A stretch of DNA of 45,833 nt, taken from NCBI GenBank assembly GCA_019117065.1, contig DXAK01000002.1, positions 1-45,833 on the forward strand. Reading direction: 5' to 3'. Source of the stretch: Candidatus Mediterraneibacter pullicola (GTDB lineage: Bacteria > Bacillota > Clostridia > Lachnospirales > Lachnospiraceae). Positions 31,883 to 43,611 of this stretch are shown here, one piece after another. Below the pieces are notes generated by a model, which made no database searches, had not been told where the DNA came from, and worked only from the letters and a program-made list of their open reading frames with translations. A program made the position numbers and the translations under genes. Every line of letters starts with the position of its first letter. The first letter of the stretch is position 1.

Positions 31883-33223
31883 CTATTCGCCCATAGCAGC
31901 CTGAGTCGCTGCGTTGGCTGTCTCAATATATGTATTCACAGATTCTTCAAGATCGTTTCCATTGAAGATGTTCTGCAGCATATTCCACCACGCGGTGCGC
32001 TGCTCAGCCCATCCCGGAGTTACGTTATAGTAATCGCCAAGGTACGGCATCATTGAATTGAATACTGTCATACGCTCTTCCTGATCACTTCCCTCATATA
32101 CGTTGCCAAATGAGGAGCGTACCGGGAAAAATCCTGATGCAACAACGCTCTCCGGCCCCTGTGTCTCATCATCGCATACAAACTCGATGAATGTCTTGGC
32201 AGCCTCGATCTTAGCCTCATCGCCATTGTCAAAAATACCGAATCCGTAGATTCCGCCGTCAAGCTCTGGAACTCCGTCGTCAGACGGGAATGTCATCGCA
32301 TAAGCCGTGAAATCAACCTGCTCTGCATAGTTGCTCTCATTGGAAGCATTCCAGCAGAAGGACATCGCGATCGTTCCGTTCGCAAATAACTGAAGCTCAT
32401 CTGCCGCCTGCGCCCCGGAATCATAGCTGAGAAGACCTGCGTCCACCCAGTCAGCGAGCTGCTGTAATCCTTTGATACCTGCTTCGCTGTTCATCGCCCA
32501 CTCTGTATGATCTTCATTGGTAAAGTCCGCGCTGTAAAGATTTCTTGCAAGGGCACGAGTTCCCTGATCTCCGCCCTGACCGCCGCAGTATACGACGCCT
32601 GTTGTCTCAACCCCTGAATCCACCAACGCCTGAAGAGCTTTCCCAAAATCCTCTGTCGTCCATGTACGTGTTTCCTCATCAATGTACTGGAGCGCTCCGG
32701 CTTCCTCAAACACTTCATAATTGATAGCCATGCAGTGTGCGTTCATACACAAGGGATACTCATAATACACGCCATCGGAAGACTTACACGCATTCACCAC
32801 GGCCTCACTCACCGCAGAAATATCTGCAAGCGCCTCATCATCCCACAGATCGCTTAAATCCACCATTTTTCCTGCAGCCCCCCATGTCGTCACAAGACGC
32901 TCAGGTCCCTCCATAATGAGATCCGGAGCCGTTCCAGCCTCGATTGCCGCTGTCACTTGGTCGTCACCGGATGTATAATCCAGATATTCGACAGACACTT
33001 GGATATCCGGGTGCTGTTCATTGAATGCCGCTATAATAGAATCCACTGTTGCCGCATCTCCCCAAGAACCAATCGGATATGTCCACAGTGTGATCGCCGT
33101 TGCGTCGCCTGACGCATCTGACCCGCCCTCTCCGGCGGCGCCGCTGCTGTTGCCGCATGCGGCAAGCCCTGTCGCCATGCCTGCGCATAAGAGCATAGAC
33201 AGCCATTTTTTCCAGTTTTTCAT
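31883..33223 (-). CDS. Extracellular sugar-binding lipoprotein (probable sialic acid)
   Basis: 446 residues. Signal MKNWKKWLSMLLCAGMATGL with lipobox LAAC (Cys23), then the family-1 solute-binding fold (AITLWTYPIGSWGDAATVDS). A Trp- and Asp-rich middle part is typical of CUT1 proteins that stack sugars. First gene of the nan operon, driven by the promoter at 33260-33288. Sialic acid is inferred from the lyase, epimerase and kinase downstream; 2,7-anhydro-sialic acid uptake, as in some gut Clostridia, would usually need an oxidoreductase gene that is not here. Confidence 0.88.
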   Translation of the reverse strand: MKNWKKWLSMLLCAGMATGLAACGNSSGAAGEGGSDASGDATAITLWTYPIGSWGDAATVDSIIAAFNEQHPDIQVSVEYLDYTSGDDQVTAAIEAGTAPDLIMEGPERLVTTWGAAGKMVDLSDLWDDEALADISAVSEAVVNACKSSDGVYYEYPLCMNAHCMAINYEVFEEAGALQYIDEETRTWTTEDFGKALQALVDSGVETTGVVYCGGQGGDQGTRALARNLYSADFTNEDHTEWAMNSEAGIKGLQQLADWVDAGLLSYDSGAQAADELQLFANGTIAMSFCWNASNESNYAEQVDFTAYAMTFPSDDGVPELDGGIYGFGIFDNGDEAKIEAAKTFIEFVCDDETQGPESVVASGFFPVRSSFGNVYEGSDQEERMTVFNSMMPYLGDYYNVTPGWAEQRTAWWNMLQNIFNGNDLEESVNTYIETANAATQAAMGE

Positions 33224-33259
33224 AATCTACCTCCTTTTTATACGTTTGCTTTTGAAAAT

Positions 33260-33288
33260 AATATACATTAAATAAAAATTTTTTTCAA
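33260..33288 (-). promoter_or_regulatory. Promoter of the sialic-acid operon
   Basis: Read leftward: TTGAAA (33288-33283), 17-base spacer, TATATT (33265-33260). The spacer contains AAATTTTT runs and the whole region 33240-33350 is extremely AT-rich, a likely place for RpiR binding, though no clean operator is seen. Confidence 0.65.
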
Positions 33289-33378
33289 TAATTTATTTTA
33301 ACAAAAACTTTTTTATTTTTTGTATAATTTTAATAATGTCACTCAAAAATAAGCTGATAATTGAATCTTAATATACAA

Positions 33379-33409
33379 AATCCACCAGTATTATTTGAAC
33401 TGGTGGATT
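33379..33409 (-). terminator. Terminator of guaB
   Basis: AATCCACCAGT and ACTGGTGGATT form a perfect 11-bp stem with a 9-base loop. On the minus strand it is followed by TTGTATATT. Lies 67 bases past guaB. Confidence 0.7.
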
Positions 33410-33475
33410 ATATATTTTAGGATATTCTTATGTTTTCAAGTAACAGACATTCCCTTACGGGACGCCTGACACACT

Positions 33476-34966
<1,491 letters not shown>

Positions 34967-34981
34967 TCAATGTTATCTGAT

Positions 34982-35031
34982 ATACTACAAAAATTCACAT
35001 CGTATGTCAACCATTTTCCCGACGTATGTCA
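34982..35031 (-). promoter_or_regulatory. guaB: Promoter of guaB with paired direct repeats
   Basis: Read leftward: TTGACA (35010-35005), 17-base spacer, TAGTAT (34987-34982). The 9-base word TGACATACG occurs at 35031-35023 and again at 35009-35001, overlapping the -35, exactly 22 bases apart (two helical turns). Confidence 0.7.
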
Positions 35032-35120
35032 CATTTTCAAGTTGATTTATTTTAAGTCCTATTTATAAGTCTCCCTTATGGATGCCGTCTGCTTTATCAT
35101 TGTAAAAACCGGAATCTAAC

Positions 35121-35174
35121 AAAAAAGCCTTACAGCAGGAGCATCCGCATAACACGGACGATCCCGCTGTAAGG
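35121..35174 (-). terminator. Terminator of groES-groEL
   Basis: CCTTACAGC (35128-35136) and GCTGTAAGG (35166-35174) with further inner pairing (GGGA/TCCT, ATCCG/CGGAT), followed by TTTTTT on the minus strand. Strong. Confidence 0.9.
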
Positions 35175-35225
35175 TCCAATATTAAATCAAATTTCTTTAT
35201 TATTTTACTTATATTCCCGATGGAA

Positions 35226-36884
<1,659 letters not shown>

Positions 36885-36892
36885 CTAGTGTT

Positions 36893-37180
36893 CTATGCCT
36901 CAACGATTGCAAGGATATCATTCTGTTTTACAATAATGTATTCCTCTCCATCCAGCTCCACATCTGTTCCCGCATATTTAGAATAGATTACCTTATCGCC
37001 GGCCTTCACCTGCATCACAACTTCTTTTCCGTCTATATTTCCGCCCGGTCCGACAGCGATAACTTCTGCCTCCTGCGGTTTTTCTTTTGCCTGCCCTGGC
37101 AGCACGATGCCAGATTTTGTCGTCTCTTCTGCTTCTAACTGTTTTAAAACAATCTTGTCACCCAACGGTACTAACTTCAT
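36893..37180 (-). CDS. groES: Co-chaperonin GroES
   Basis: 95 residues, MKLVPLGDKIVLKQLEAEET at the start, with the mobile loop TTKSGIVLPGQAKEKPQ that caps GroEL and GDKVIYSKYAGTDVELDGEE. AAGGAGG precedes the ATG. First gene of the groESL operon. Confidence 0.99.
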   Translation of the reverse strand: MKLVPLGDKIVLKQLEAEETTKSGIVLPGQAKEKPQEAEVIAVGPGGNIDGKEVVMQVKAGDKVIYSKYAGTDVELDGEEYIIVKQNDILAIVEA

Positions 37181-37207
37181 TGTGATTCCTCCTTAAATTT
37201 AGTTTTG

Positions 37208-37234
37208 TTAGCACTCATTTCTTACGAGTGCTAA
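37208..37234 (-). promoter_or_regulatory. CIRCE element (HrcA operator)
   Basis: TTAGCACTC-N9-GAGTGCTAA is a perfect match to the consensus HrcA-binding repeat. It lies between the groES promoter and start codon, so the operon is repressed by HrcA at normal temperature. Confidence 0.97.
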
Positions 37235-37247
37235 GCTCCATGAATAT

Positions 37248-37276
37248 AAAATAGCACTCTGATTTAAATTTGTCAA
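37248..37276 (-). promoter_or_regulatory. Promoter of groES-groEL
   Basis: Read leftward: TTGACA (37276-37271), 17-base spacer, TATTTT (37253-37248) with an upstream TGC. CIRCE begins 14 bases downstream of the -10. Confidence 0.8.
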
Positions 37277-37318
37277 TAAAGTTTATAAGGTTTTTATAAA
37301 ACATTCCAAACACAAAGA

Positions 37319-37346
37319 AAAGCACGCCTTACATCAAGCGCGCTTT
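37319..37346 (-). terminator. Probable terminator of the comM-codY operon
   Basis: On the minus strand AAAGCGCG (37346-37339) pairs with CGTGCTTT (37326-37319) with one wobble, followed by TCTTTGTG. It overlaps the last codons of the unknown gene at 37334-37660. Confidence 0.5.
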
Positions 37347-37660
37347 GTCATCTTTCTTCCTTCGTATACATTGTAAAATCCGTTCTCAATACGGAACTTT
37401 ATAATCTTGCGGTCTTCTTTACAATATCTGTCTTTTACTACCCCAGTACAATAAAGAAGCTCCGTTTTGGTAGATATGTAGCAGCGGTATTTTGCGTCAA
37501 GTGATATCACTGTGAGGTCATCCTCTCTTAGTTCAAGATAAATATGATCCTCATCCGGATCATATTTACATACCCTGCACTGTCTGGTCGCCTCGTCAAA
37601 GATGCCGTCCGCGGATATCACCTTCTCCATCCGCAGATCTACAGGATTGCCTTCATACAT
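37334..37660 (-). CDS. Unknown conserved protein downstream of codY
   Basis: 108 residues from the ATG at 37660, 9 bases after GGAGG. Mostly beta-strand by composition (LELREDDLTVISLDAKYRCY, then IIKFRIENGFYNVYE), with Cys pairs near the N-terminal (QCRVC) part. The strand pattern is reminiscent of PilZ or YcgR N-domain proteins but no RxxxR motif is present, so I do not assign it. It follows codY by 18 bases and is probably the last gene of the comM-dprA-topA-codY operon. No signal or membrane segment. Confidence 0.8.
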   Translation of the reverse strand: MYEGNPVDLRMEKVISADGIFDEATRQCRVCKYDPDEDHIYLELREDDLTVISLDAKYRCYISTKTELLYCTGVVKDRYCKEDRKIIKFRIENGFYNVYEGRKMTKRA

Positions 37661-37678
37661 CGTCGTCACCCTCCCGAA

Positions 37679-38458
37679 CTACATACGCTCTTTCCGAATT
37701 TTTTCCAATTCCGTGAACACATAATCATTCAACACTTTAATATAGGTTCCCTTCATCCCTGAAGAGCGGGATTCGATCACACCTGCACTCTCAAACTTGC
37801 GCAGCGCATTGACGATTACAGAGCGGGTAATACCTACGCGGTCCGCTACTTTGCTTGCCACCAAGATCCCTTCTGTTCCGCCCAGCTCATCAAAAATATG
37901 TATGATCGCTTCAAGCTCAGAAAAAGACAAGGTACTGATTGCCGACTGCACAATATGTTCTTTTCTTGTCTCCTCCGCACTCTCCTCATTCACAGAGCGG
38001 AGCATTTCCAGTCCAACTACCGCTGTACCGTATTCACTTAAAATGATATCATCAATGGAATATGCCGTGCCTCTTTTATAGATAAATAAGGTTCCAAGGC
38101 GCTCGCCCGCGATATCAATCGGCGTGATAATCGCCTGACATCCCTGCACTGCCTCGGGAGAAAATCCCAGGGTTTCCAGATTCACGTTCTCTTTGGTAGA
38201 AAGAATACTTAAAAGCCTTTCATTGAGCATAGCGTCAATATGCGATCCCACTGTTTCCGTGATCAGCTCCGATATCTGTTCTACATTTACACATTTACTT
38301 ACGCCGAGCACTTTTCCTTTCCGGCTGACTACCAGCACATTAGAGTCAAGAATCTGTGTAAGAACAGCACATATATCATTAAATACGACTTTACTTGAAT
38401 TATTATTGTGCAGCAGTTTATTGATCTTTCTTGTTTTGTCTAACAGTTGTACACTCAT
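37679..38458 (-). CDS. codY: Global nutritional repressor CodY
   Basis: 259 residues. The N-terminal GAF domain (about 1-155) binds branched-chain amino acids; MSVQLLDKTRKINKLLHNNN is a typical start. The winged helix near the end contains ASKVADRVGITRSVIVNALR and KFESAGVIESRSSGMKGTYI. With GTP it represses amino-acid and transport genes in rich medium. GGAGG lies 5 bases before the ATG. It follows topA by 110 bases, and a CodY-box-like site sits in that gap. Confidence 0.98.
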   Translation of the reverse strand: MSVQLLDKTRKINKLLHNNNSSKVVFNDICAVLTQILDSNVLVVSRKGKVLGVSKCVNVEQISELITETVGSHIDAMLNERLLSILSTKENVNLETLGFSPEAVQGCQAIITPIDIAGERLGTLFIYKRGTAYSIDDIILSEYGTAVVGLEMLRSVNEESAEETRKEHIVQSAISTLSFSELEAIIHIFDELGGTEGILVASKVADRVGITRSVIVNALRKFESAGVIESRSSGMKGTYIKVLNDYVFTELEKIRKERM

Positions 38459-38541
38459 TACTTCCTCCGATTTTCCTCTGTATATCCCTTAATTGTATAT
38501 ACAAACACTGATAATTACTCGATAAATCTATCGTATCACGC

Positions 38542-38556
38542 AATTTTCAGAATAGC
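38542..38556. promoter_or_regulatory. Candidate CodY box upstream of codY
   Basis: AATTTTCAGAATAGC matches 12 of 15 positions of the CodY box AATTTTCWGAAAATT. It lies 84-98 bases upstream of codY, and a palindrome TTGTATATACAA (38493-38504) lies between. Suggests CodY autorepression. Confidence 0.5.
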
Positions 38557-38568
38557 AATACAATTTTT

Positions 38569-40665
38569 CTAATAGCGCGCCTGAACTGATGAACTTTTTT
38601 TGTCAAGGTTTGTCACATATCCACATTTTTCATTGGCGCATGCAAGCTTCGTCCCCTTTTCCACCATATAGCTTCCACACTCCGGACATTTTTCCTTTGA
38701 CGGCTTCTGCCAAGACATAAATTCACACTCCGGATTTGCCTCACAGCCATAGTATCTTCTTCCTTTTTTTGTCTTTCGGATTACAATATCCTTTCCGCAG
38801 ACAGGGCACGGTACACCGATCTTCTCAAGGTAAGGTTTAGTGTTCCGGCACTCTGGGAATCCCGGGCATGCGAGAAATTTCCCATGGGGCCCGTACTTAA
38901 TAACCATGTTGCGGCCGCACTCTTCACAGACTACATCTGTTACCTCGTCCTCGATCTTTACGGTCTCCAGCTCTTTTTCCGCCTTTTTCACCGCCTCGTC
39001 TAGATCCGGATAAAAATTGCGGATAATCTCTTTCCACTGCACTTTGCCTTCCTCGACCATATCGAGCAGCCCTTCCATATTGGCTGTAAAATGCACATCC
39101 ACAATGCTTGGGAAGGACTGTTTCATCATATTATTGACTACCTCTCCAATCTCAGTGATATAAAGATTCTTCGCCTCTTTTGTCACATACCGTCGCCCTA
39201 AGATGATGGATATCGTCGGGGCATACGTACTGGGCCGTCCAATTCCCAGCTCCTCCAAAGCTTTGACAAGGCTCGCCTCTGTATAATGCGCAGGCGGCTG
39301 AGTGAAGTGCTGCTTGGGGTCAAGCCCCTCTTTTGTCAGGACAGAATCCATGCTAAGACCGCCGACAAGCACATTGCTCTCCTCTTTTTCTTCATCTGCC
39401 TCTGTGTATACAGAGCGGAAACCTTCAAACACTAGCTTGGATGCCGACACAGTAAAACAGTATTCTCCTGCGCCAATCTTCACCGAAGTCGCCTCATATT
39501 TTGCCGGTGTCATACGGCTTGCGGCAAACCGTTTCCATATAAGCTGGTACAGACGGAATTGATCTCTTGTAAGAGAATCCTTCAACAATGCCGGCGTCAT
39601 GCTGATATCCGTAGGGCGAATCGCTTCGTGGGCATCCTGAATTTTCTTCCCGTCATTTTTCCTTCCCTGTCCTTTTGCTGCAAACTCTTTGCCATAGACA
39701 GAGGAAATATATTCTCTTGCGGCAGCGTCCGCCTCGTCCGCGATTCTTGTGGAATCCGTACGGAGGTAGGTGATGACTCCGACCGTCCCGTTTCCTTTTA
39801 TATCGATGCCCTCATAGAGCTGCTGTGCGATACGCATTGTCTTCTGCGTACCGAAGTTCAGCGCCTTCGCCGCCTCCTGCTGAAGTGTGCTGGTAGTAAA
39901 CGGAAGTGGGGCTTTGCGGATCCTCTCGCTCGTTTTGATATCCGTGATCTTAAACTCGGCATTCTCGACCGTTTTCAGGATTTCTTTTAATTCCTTCTCT
40001 GATCCGATGGTCATTTTTTTCTTGTCCGTGCCGTAGAATCTGGCTGTAAGGGGACGCTTTTCTCCTTTGATCTTTAAGACCGCGTCCAAGGTCCAGTATT
40101 CCTCCGGGATAAACGCGTTGATCTCATCCTCACGGTCTGCCACGAGCCGCAGTGCCACAGACTGCACACGTCCGGCGCTCAAACCTCTTTTTACCTTCGC
40201 CCAGAGAACCGGGCTTAAGCGATATCCCACCATACGGTCGAGGACACGTCTTGCCTGCTGTGCATCCACCAGATTCATGTCGATGTCCCTTGCTTCCTTA
40301 AGCGAAGCCTTCACCGCGTTTTTGGTGATCTCATTAAAAGTGATGCGACGCATTTTCTTCGAATCCAGTTTCAGAGCCGCGGCAAGATGCCACGAGATTG
40401 CCTCTCCCTCTCGGTCGGGGTCGGTCGCAAGGTAGACCTTATCCGATTTTTTCGCTTCTTTTCTCAAAGATGCGAGGATGTCGCCTTTTCCGCGTATCGT
40501 GATGTATTTTGGTTCATAATCATGTTCTATATCGATTCCAAGAGAACTTTTTGGCAGATCACGCACATGTCCCTGCGAAGCCGCTACTGTATAACTGCTT
40601 CCAAGAAACTTTTTGATGGTTTTCACTTTCGCAGGTGACTCCACGATGACAAGATAATGCGCCAT
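38569..40665 (-). CDS. topA: DNA topoisomerase I
   Basis: 698 residues. TOPRIM domain at the start (MAHYLVIVESPAKVKTIKKF, TDPDREGEA at 81-89), catalytic Tyr300 in GVITYLRTDS, and three C-terminal four-cysteine zinc motifs (CEECGRNM, CPVCGKDI and CPECGSYM). Relaxes negative supercoils. Lies 22 bases after dprA in the same direction. Confidence 0.98.
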   Translation of the reverse strand: MAHYLVIVESPAKVKTIKKFLGSSYTVAASQGHVRDLPKSSLGIDIEHDYEPKYITIRGKGDILASLRKEAKKSDKVYLATDPDREGEAISWHLAAALKLDSKKMRRITFNEITKNAVKASLKEARDIDMNLVDAQQARRVLDRMVGYRLSPVLWAKVKRGLSAGRVQSVALRLVADREDEINAFIPEEYWTLDAVLKIKGEKRPLTARFYGTDKKKMTIGSEKELKEILKTVENAEFKITDIKTSERIRKAPLPFTTSTLQQEAAKALNFGTQKTMRIAQQLYEGIDIKGNGTVGVITYLRTDSTRIADEADAAAREYISSVYGKEFAAKGQGRKNDGKKIQDAHEAIRPTDISMTPALLKDSLTRDQFRLYQLIWKRFAASRMTPAKYEATSVKIGAGEYCFTVSASKLVFEGFRSVYTEADEEKEESNVLVGGLSMDSVLTKEGLDPKQHFTQPPAHYTEASLVKALEELGIGRPSTYAPTISIILGRRYVTKEAKNLYITEIGEVVNNMMKQSFPSIVDVHFTANMEGLLDMVEEGKVQWKEIIRNFYPDLDEAVKKAEKELETVKIEDEVTDVVCEECGRNMVIKYGPHGKFLACPGFPECRNTKPYLEKIGVPCPVCGKDIVIRKTKKGRRYYGCEANPECEFMSWQKPSKEKCPECGSYMVEKGTKLACANEKCGYVTNLDKKSSSVQARY

Positions 40666-40687
40666 AAATCTTATTCCTCCACTAGCA

Positions 40688-41776
40688 CTAAGCTATAATA
40701 TACCGATTCTTTGATACTTCTCTTATGTATCCCCCCAGTTCCAGTGAAACGAGCAGTTCCATCGCAGACTTAATATCAATCTTTGCTTCCTCTGCTACCT
40801 GATCCACACTTTTGGGATACAGACCGAGACAACTATACACCAATTTTTCTGGACTTTCAAGCATTTTTTCATTTTTGTCTGCCTTTTTACACTCATTGGT
40901 TTCTCCTGTCTGGGACAGTTCCCACTCCTCCAGCAGCATCCCCGGAGAAATCAGTATACCCGCGCCCTGACGTATGAGACGGTTACACCCATCGCTTAAA
41001 TAACTGTTCACCGGGCCGGGAAGAGCGTATACATCCCGCCCCTGTTCCAGAGCCATATCCACAGTGATAAGAGAACCGCTCCTGCGCCCCGCCTCCATCA
41101 CCAGCACCACGTCGGAAAACCCGCTGATGATCCGGTTTCGCGCTGGAAAATGCTGTGGCAAGGGCGGCGTACCCGGCGGATACTCCGAAATAATCCCTCC
41201 GCCCTGCTCTAAAATGTCTACGTAAAGCCCGATATGTTCTTTGGGATAGCATATATCCACCCCACAGCCCAAGACCGCGTATGTCCTTCCACCGCCCATG
41301 AGCGCTCCCCGGTGTGCCATCCCGTCGATTCCCCGCGCCATCCCGCTGATAATCTCCGCCCCGCAGCCGGCCAGTGCCCGGGAAAAATCCACGGCATATT
41401 TCTCCCCATATGGAGTACATTTTCTTGCCCCCACCATTGCCACTTTTTTTCGTTCTTCGCTCGGAAGACTTCCCTTTACATAAACCGCATATGGAAAATC
41501 TGATATTTCTTTTAAATGCTTTGGATATTCCGATGAACACCACGGCACAAAACGTATTCCTTTTTCAACCATCCTCCTGTATTCTTCTCCCGGTACAACC
41601 TGTTTTTTGGCACTCATAAGCACACTATGCTCTTTTTCACTCAAAAATCCAAGCTGTTTCAAATGTGTTTCTTCTATATAATAGACAGCCTCTGCTGATT
41701 TCATGTATTCTCTTAGCAGACATTTTTTTCGCGCAGAAATCCCCCGGATTTTAGAAAGCCAGTATTCGTATTCCAT
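40688..41776 (-). CDS. dprA: DNA-processing protein DprA (Smf)
   Basis: 362 residues. Rossmann-like core with SGMARGIDGMAHRGAL, the GCGVDICYPKEH segment and FPARNRIISGFSD, and a C-terminal winged-helix domain. Loads RecA on incoming single-stranded DNA during transformation. It follows comM by 16 bases. The pair suggests latent competence but is common in non-competent Firmicutes. Confidence 0.97.
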   Translation of the reverse strand: MEYEYWLSKIRGISARKKCLLREYMKSAEAVYYIEETHLKQLGFLSEKEHSVLMSAKKQVVPGEEYRRMVEKGIRFVPWCSSEYPKHLKEISDFPYAVYVKGSLPSEERKKVAMVGARKCTPYGEKYAVDFSRALAGCGAEIISGMARGIDGMAHRGALMGGGRTYAVLGCGVDICYPKEHIGLYVDILEQGGGIISEYPPGTPPLPQHFPARNRIISGFSDVVLVMEAGRRSGSLITVDMALEQGRDVYALPGPVNSYLSDGCNRLIRQGAGILISPGMLLEEWELSQTGETNECKKADKNEKMLESPEKLVYSCLGLYPKSVDQVAEEAKIDIKSAMELLVSLELGGYIREVSKNRYIIA

Positions 41777-41792
41777 CTTGCACTCCTTTCTC

Positions 41793-43319
41793 CTATCTCG
41801 CCCAATATTTCTTATCTACCATACGATAACCAAGAGCTTCCTTTAGATGATTCTCCCTAATCTGCTCCTCCCCCTCCAGATCAGCGATTGTGCGCGCTGT
41901 CTTCAATATCCTGTGGTACCCGCGTGCAGTCAGCTCCATAACCGAAAAAGCCTGCTCCATCAGCCTTTTCTCCTCCGCTCCCAGAGCGCAGTAGCGCTTA
42001 AGCCCTTTTTCATCCAGCATCCCGTTGACGGTGATCTCCATTCCCCTGTATCGCTCCTTTTGCGTCTCGCGCACCCGGCAGACTCTCTTTCTTATCTGCG
42101 CGGAACTCTCCGCCCTTCTCTCGGAAGTCAGATCCTCGTAGCTTACCGCCTCCGCTTCCACGCACAGATCAATTCGATCTAAAAAAGGGCGGCTGATTTT
42201 ATTTAAGTACATTTGAATCTGCGCAGGTGAACAAGTACATTTCTGCATATCAGGATAACATCCGCAGGGACATGGGTTCATCGCCGCCACTAAGATCACG
42301 TCCGCTGGAAACCGATAAGTCCCGTATGTTCTTGTGATTTGTATTTCTTTCTCTTCCAAAGGTTGGCGAAGCACTTCCAGCACACTTTTTTTAAACTCTG
42401 GCAGCTCGTCTAAAAACAGCACGCCTCCATGCGCCAGACTGATTTCGCCCGGATGCGGAAACATCCCTCCCCCGATCAGAGCCGCCCGGGTAGCTGTGTG
42501 ATGTACTTCACGGAACGGCCTTTTCCGTATAAGCGGGGACTTTTCATTCAGCATCCCAAGCACACTATATATCTTCGTAATCTCCAGACTTTCTTTCATA
42601 TCCGGAGGAGGAAGGATACCGGCAATACATTTCGCCGTCATGGATTTCCCGCTTCCGGGTGGACCGATCATGAGAAGATTATGCCCACCTGCCACGGCAA
42701 TCTCTGCCGCTCTTTTGACATTATCCTGCCCCCGTATGTCTGCAAAGTCCGGAAACATCTCCGGCTCTTCCTCCTCTCTCCCTTGGAACTGTTTTTCTGG
42801 CATTGGTTTCCCCTGAAACACCGATACCGTTTCATTAAGACTCTCAACCCCGATCACTTCCATACCGCTCACAAGGGATCCTTCCGCCATATTTTCTGCG
42901 GGTACGATACAACGGGACACTCCTGCTGCCTTCGCTTTCATTACGATAGGCAGGATACCCGGCACTTTCCTCACTCTCCCATCAAGACTTAGCTCCCCGA
43001 TAACGAGGCTTTTCTTCTGTTTCTCTGCTGGTATTTGTCCCAGAGACATAAGGCTTGCCATGGCAATGGGCAGATCAAAAGACGCTCCTCTTTTTCTCAG
43101 CGTGGCGGGCGATAGGTTGATAACCGTACGCTTGGGAGGATATTCAAACCCCGAATTGCGTATTGCAGTCCTCACCCGCTCTCCTGCCTCTTTTACCTCT
43201 GACGACAGATAGCCTACCATATGAAACATCGGAAGTCCGTTAGATACGTCCGCCTCCACACGGACAAGCTCCACCCCTAACCCGTCAACAGCTGCGGATG
43301 TAATTGTACTGAAACTCAT
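41793..43319 (-). CDS. comM: ComM-type Mg-chelatase-like AAA+ protein (YifB)
   Basis: 508 residues from the ATG at 43319 (AAAGGAG upstream). N-terminal Lon-protease-like domain (GLPMFHMVGYLSSEVKEAGE), Walker A GPPGSGKS, Walker B GGVLFLDELPEF, and a Cys-rich insert (NPCPCGCYPDMQKCTCSP). ComM helicases widen branch migration during transformation. First gene of the operon leading to dprA, topA and codY. Confidence 0.96.
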   Translation of the reverse strand: MSFSTITSAAVDGLGVELVRVEADVSNGLPMFHMVGYLSSEVKEAGERVRTAIRNSGFEYPPKRTVINLSPATLRKRGASFDLPIAMASLMSLGQIPAEKQKKSLVIGELSLDGRVRKVPGILPIVMKAKAAGVSRCIVPAENMAEGSLVSGMEVIGVESLNETVSVFQGKPMPEKQFQGREEEEPEMFPDFADIRGQDNVKRAAEIAVAGGHNLLMIGPPGSGKSMTAKCIAGILPPPDMKESLEITKIYSVLGMLNEKSPLIRKRPFREVHHTATRAALIGGGMFPHPGEISLAHGGVLFLDELPEFKKSVLEVLRQPLEEKEIQITRTYGTYRFPADVILVAAMNPCPCGCYPDMQKCTCSPAQIQMYLNKISRPFLDRIDLCVEAEAVSYEDLTSERRAESSAQIRKRVCRVRETQKERYRGMEITVNGMLDEKGLKRYCALGAEEKRLMEQAFSVMELTARGYHRILKTARTIADLEGEEQIRENHLKEALGYRMVDKKYWAR

Positions 43320-43352
43320 TCGTACTCCTTTCCCATGAGTTCCCCGTCCATA

Positions 43353-43380
43353 AACATATAGAGCAAACACCACTTGTCAA
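43353..43380 (-). promoter_or_regulatory. Promoter of the comM operon
   Basis: Read leftward: TTGACA (43380-43375), 16-base spacer, TATGTT (43358-43353). The transcript would start about 27 bases before comM. The rest of the 43380-43576 gap shows a GCCCTT/AAGGGC palindrome (43414-43427) but no convincing gene. Confidence 0.5.
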
Positions 43381-43576
43381 ATAAAACTGAATTTCCAGCC
43401 GAACTGGCCAGATGCCCTTGTAAGGGCGAGATTACTGGGAACAGAATTTCCCATGAATGTAAGTCCATCATACTCCCACACATGGACAGTGTCAAGATCA
43501 TCTTACTGCCATTTCTCCTGAAACCTTCCCCACTGTCCTTCTTTTGCTTGGAAAAGCACGAACCACACATTTTTTT

Positions 43577-43584
43577 CATACACT
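43577..43584 (+). promoter_or_regulatory. Sigma-E type -10 box of sigK
   Basis: CATACACT matches the sigma-E -10 consensus CATACAnT. The transcript would start near 43591, just ahead of the AGAGGTG ribosome site. No clear sigma-E -35 is seen. In Bacillus sigK is transcribed by sigma-E in the mother cell. Confidence 0.45.
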
Positions 43585-43611
43585 ATATCAAATGTGCTAA
43601 GAGGTGCCGCC

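Noticed and set aside
43414-43427. GCCCTTGTAAGGGC palindrome upstream of comM as a terminator
   Set aside because: The arms are only 6 bases with a 2-base centre and there is no T run on either strand.
43316-43579. 87-residue leftward frame upstream of comM (MKKMCGSCFSK...)
   Set aside because: Its stop overlaps the comM ATG, which is tempting, but it has no ribosome site, covers the comM promoter and a palindrome, and shows no family features.
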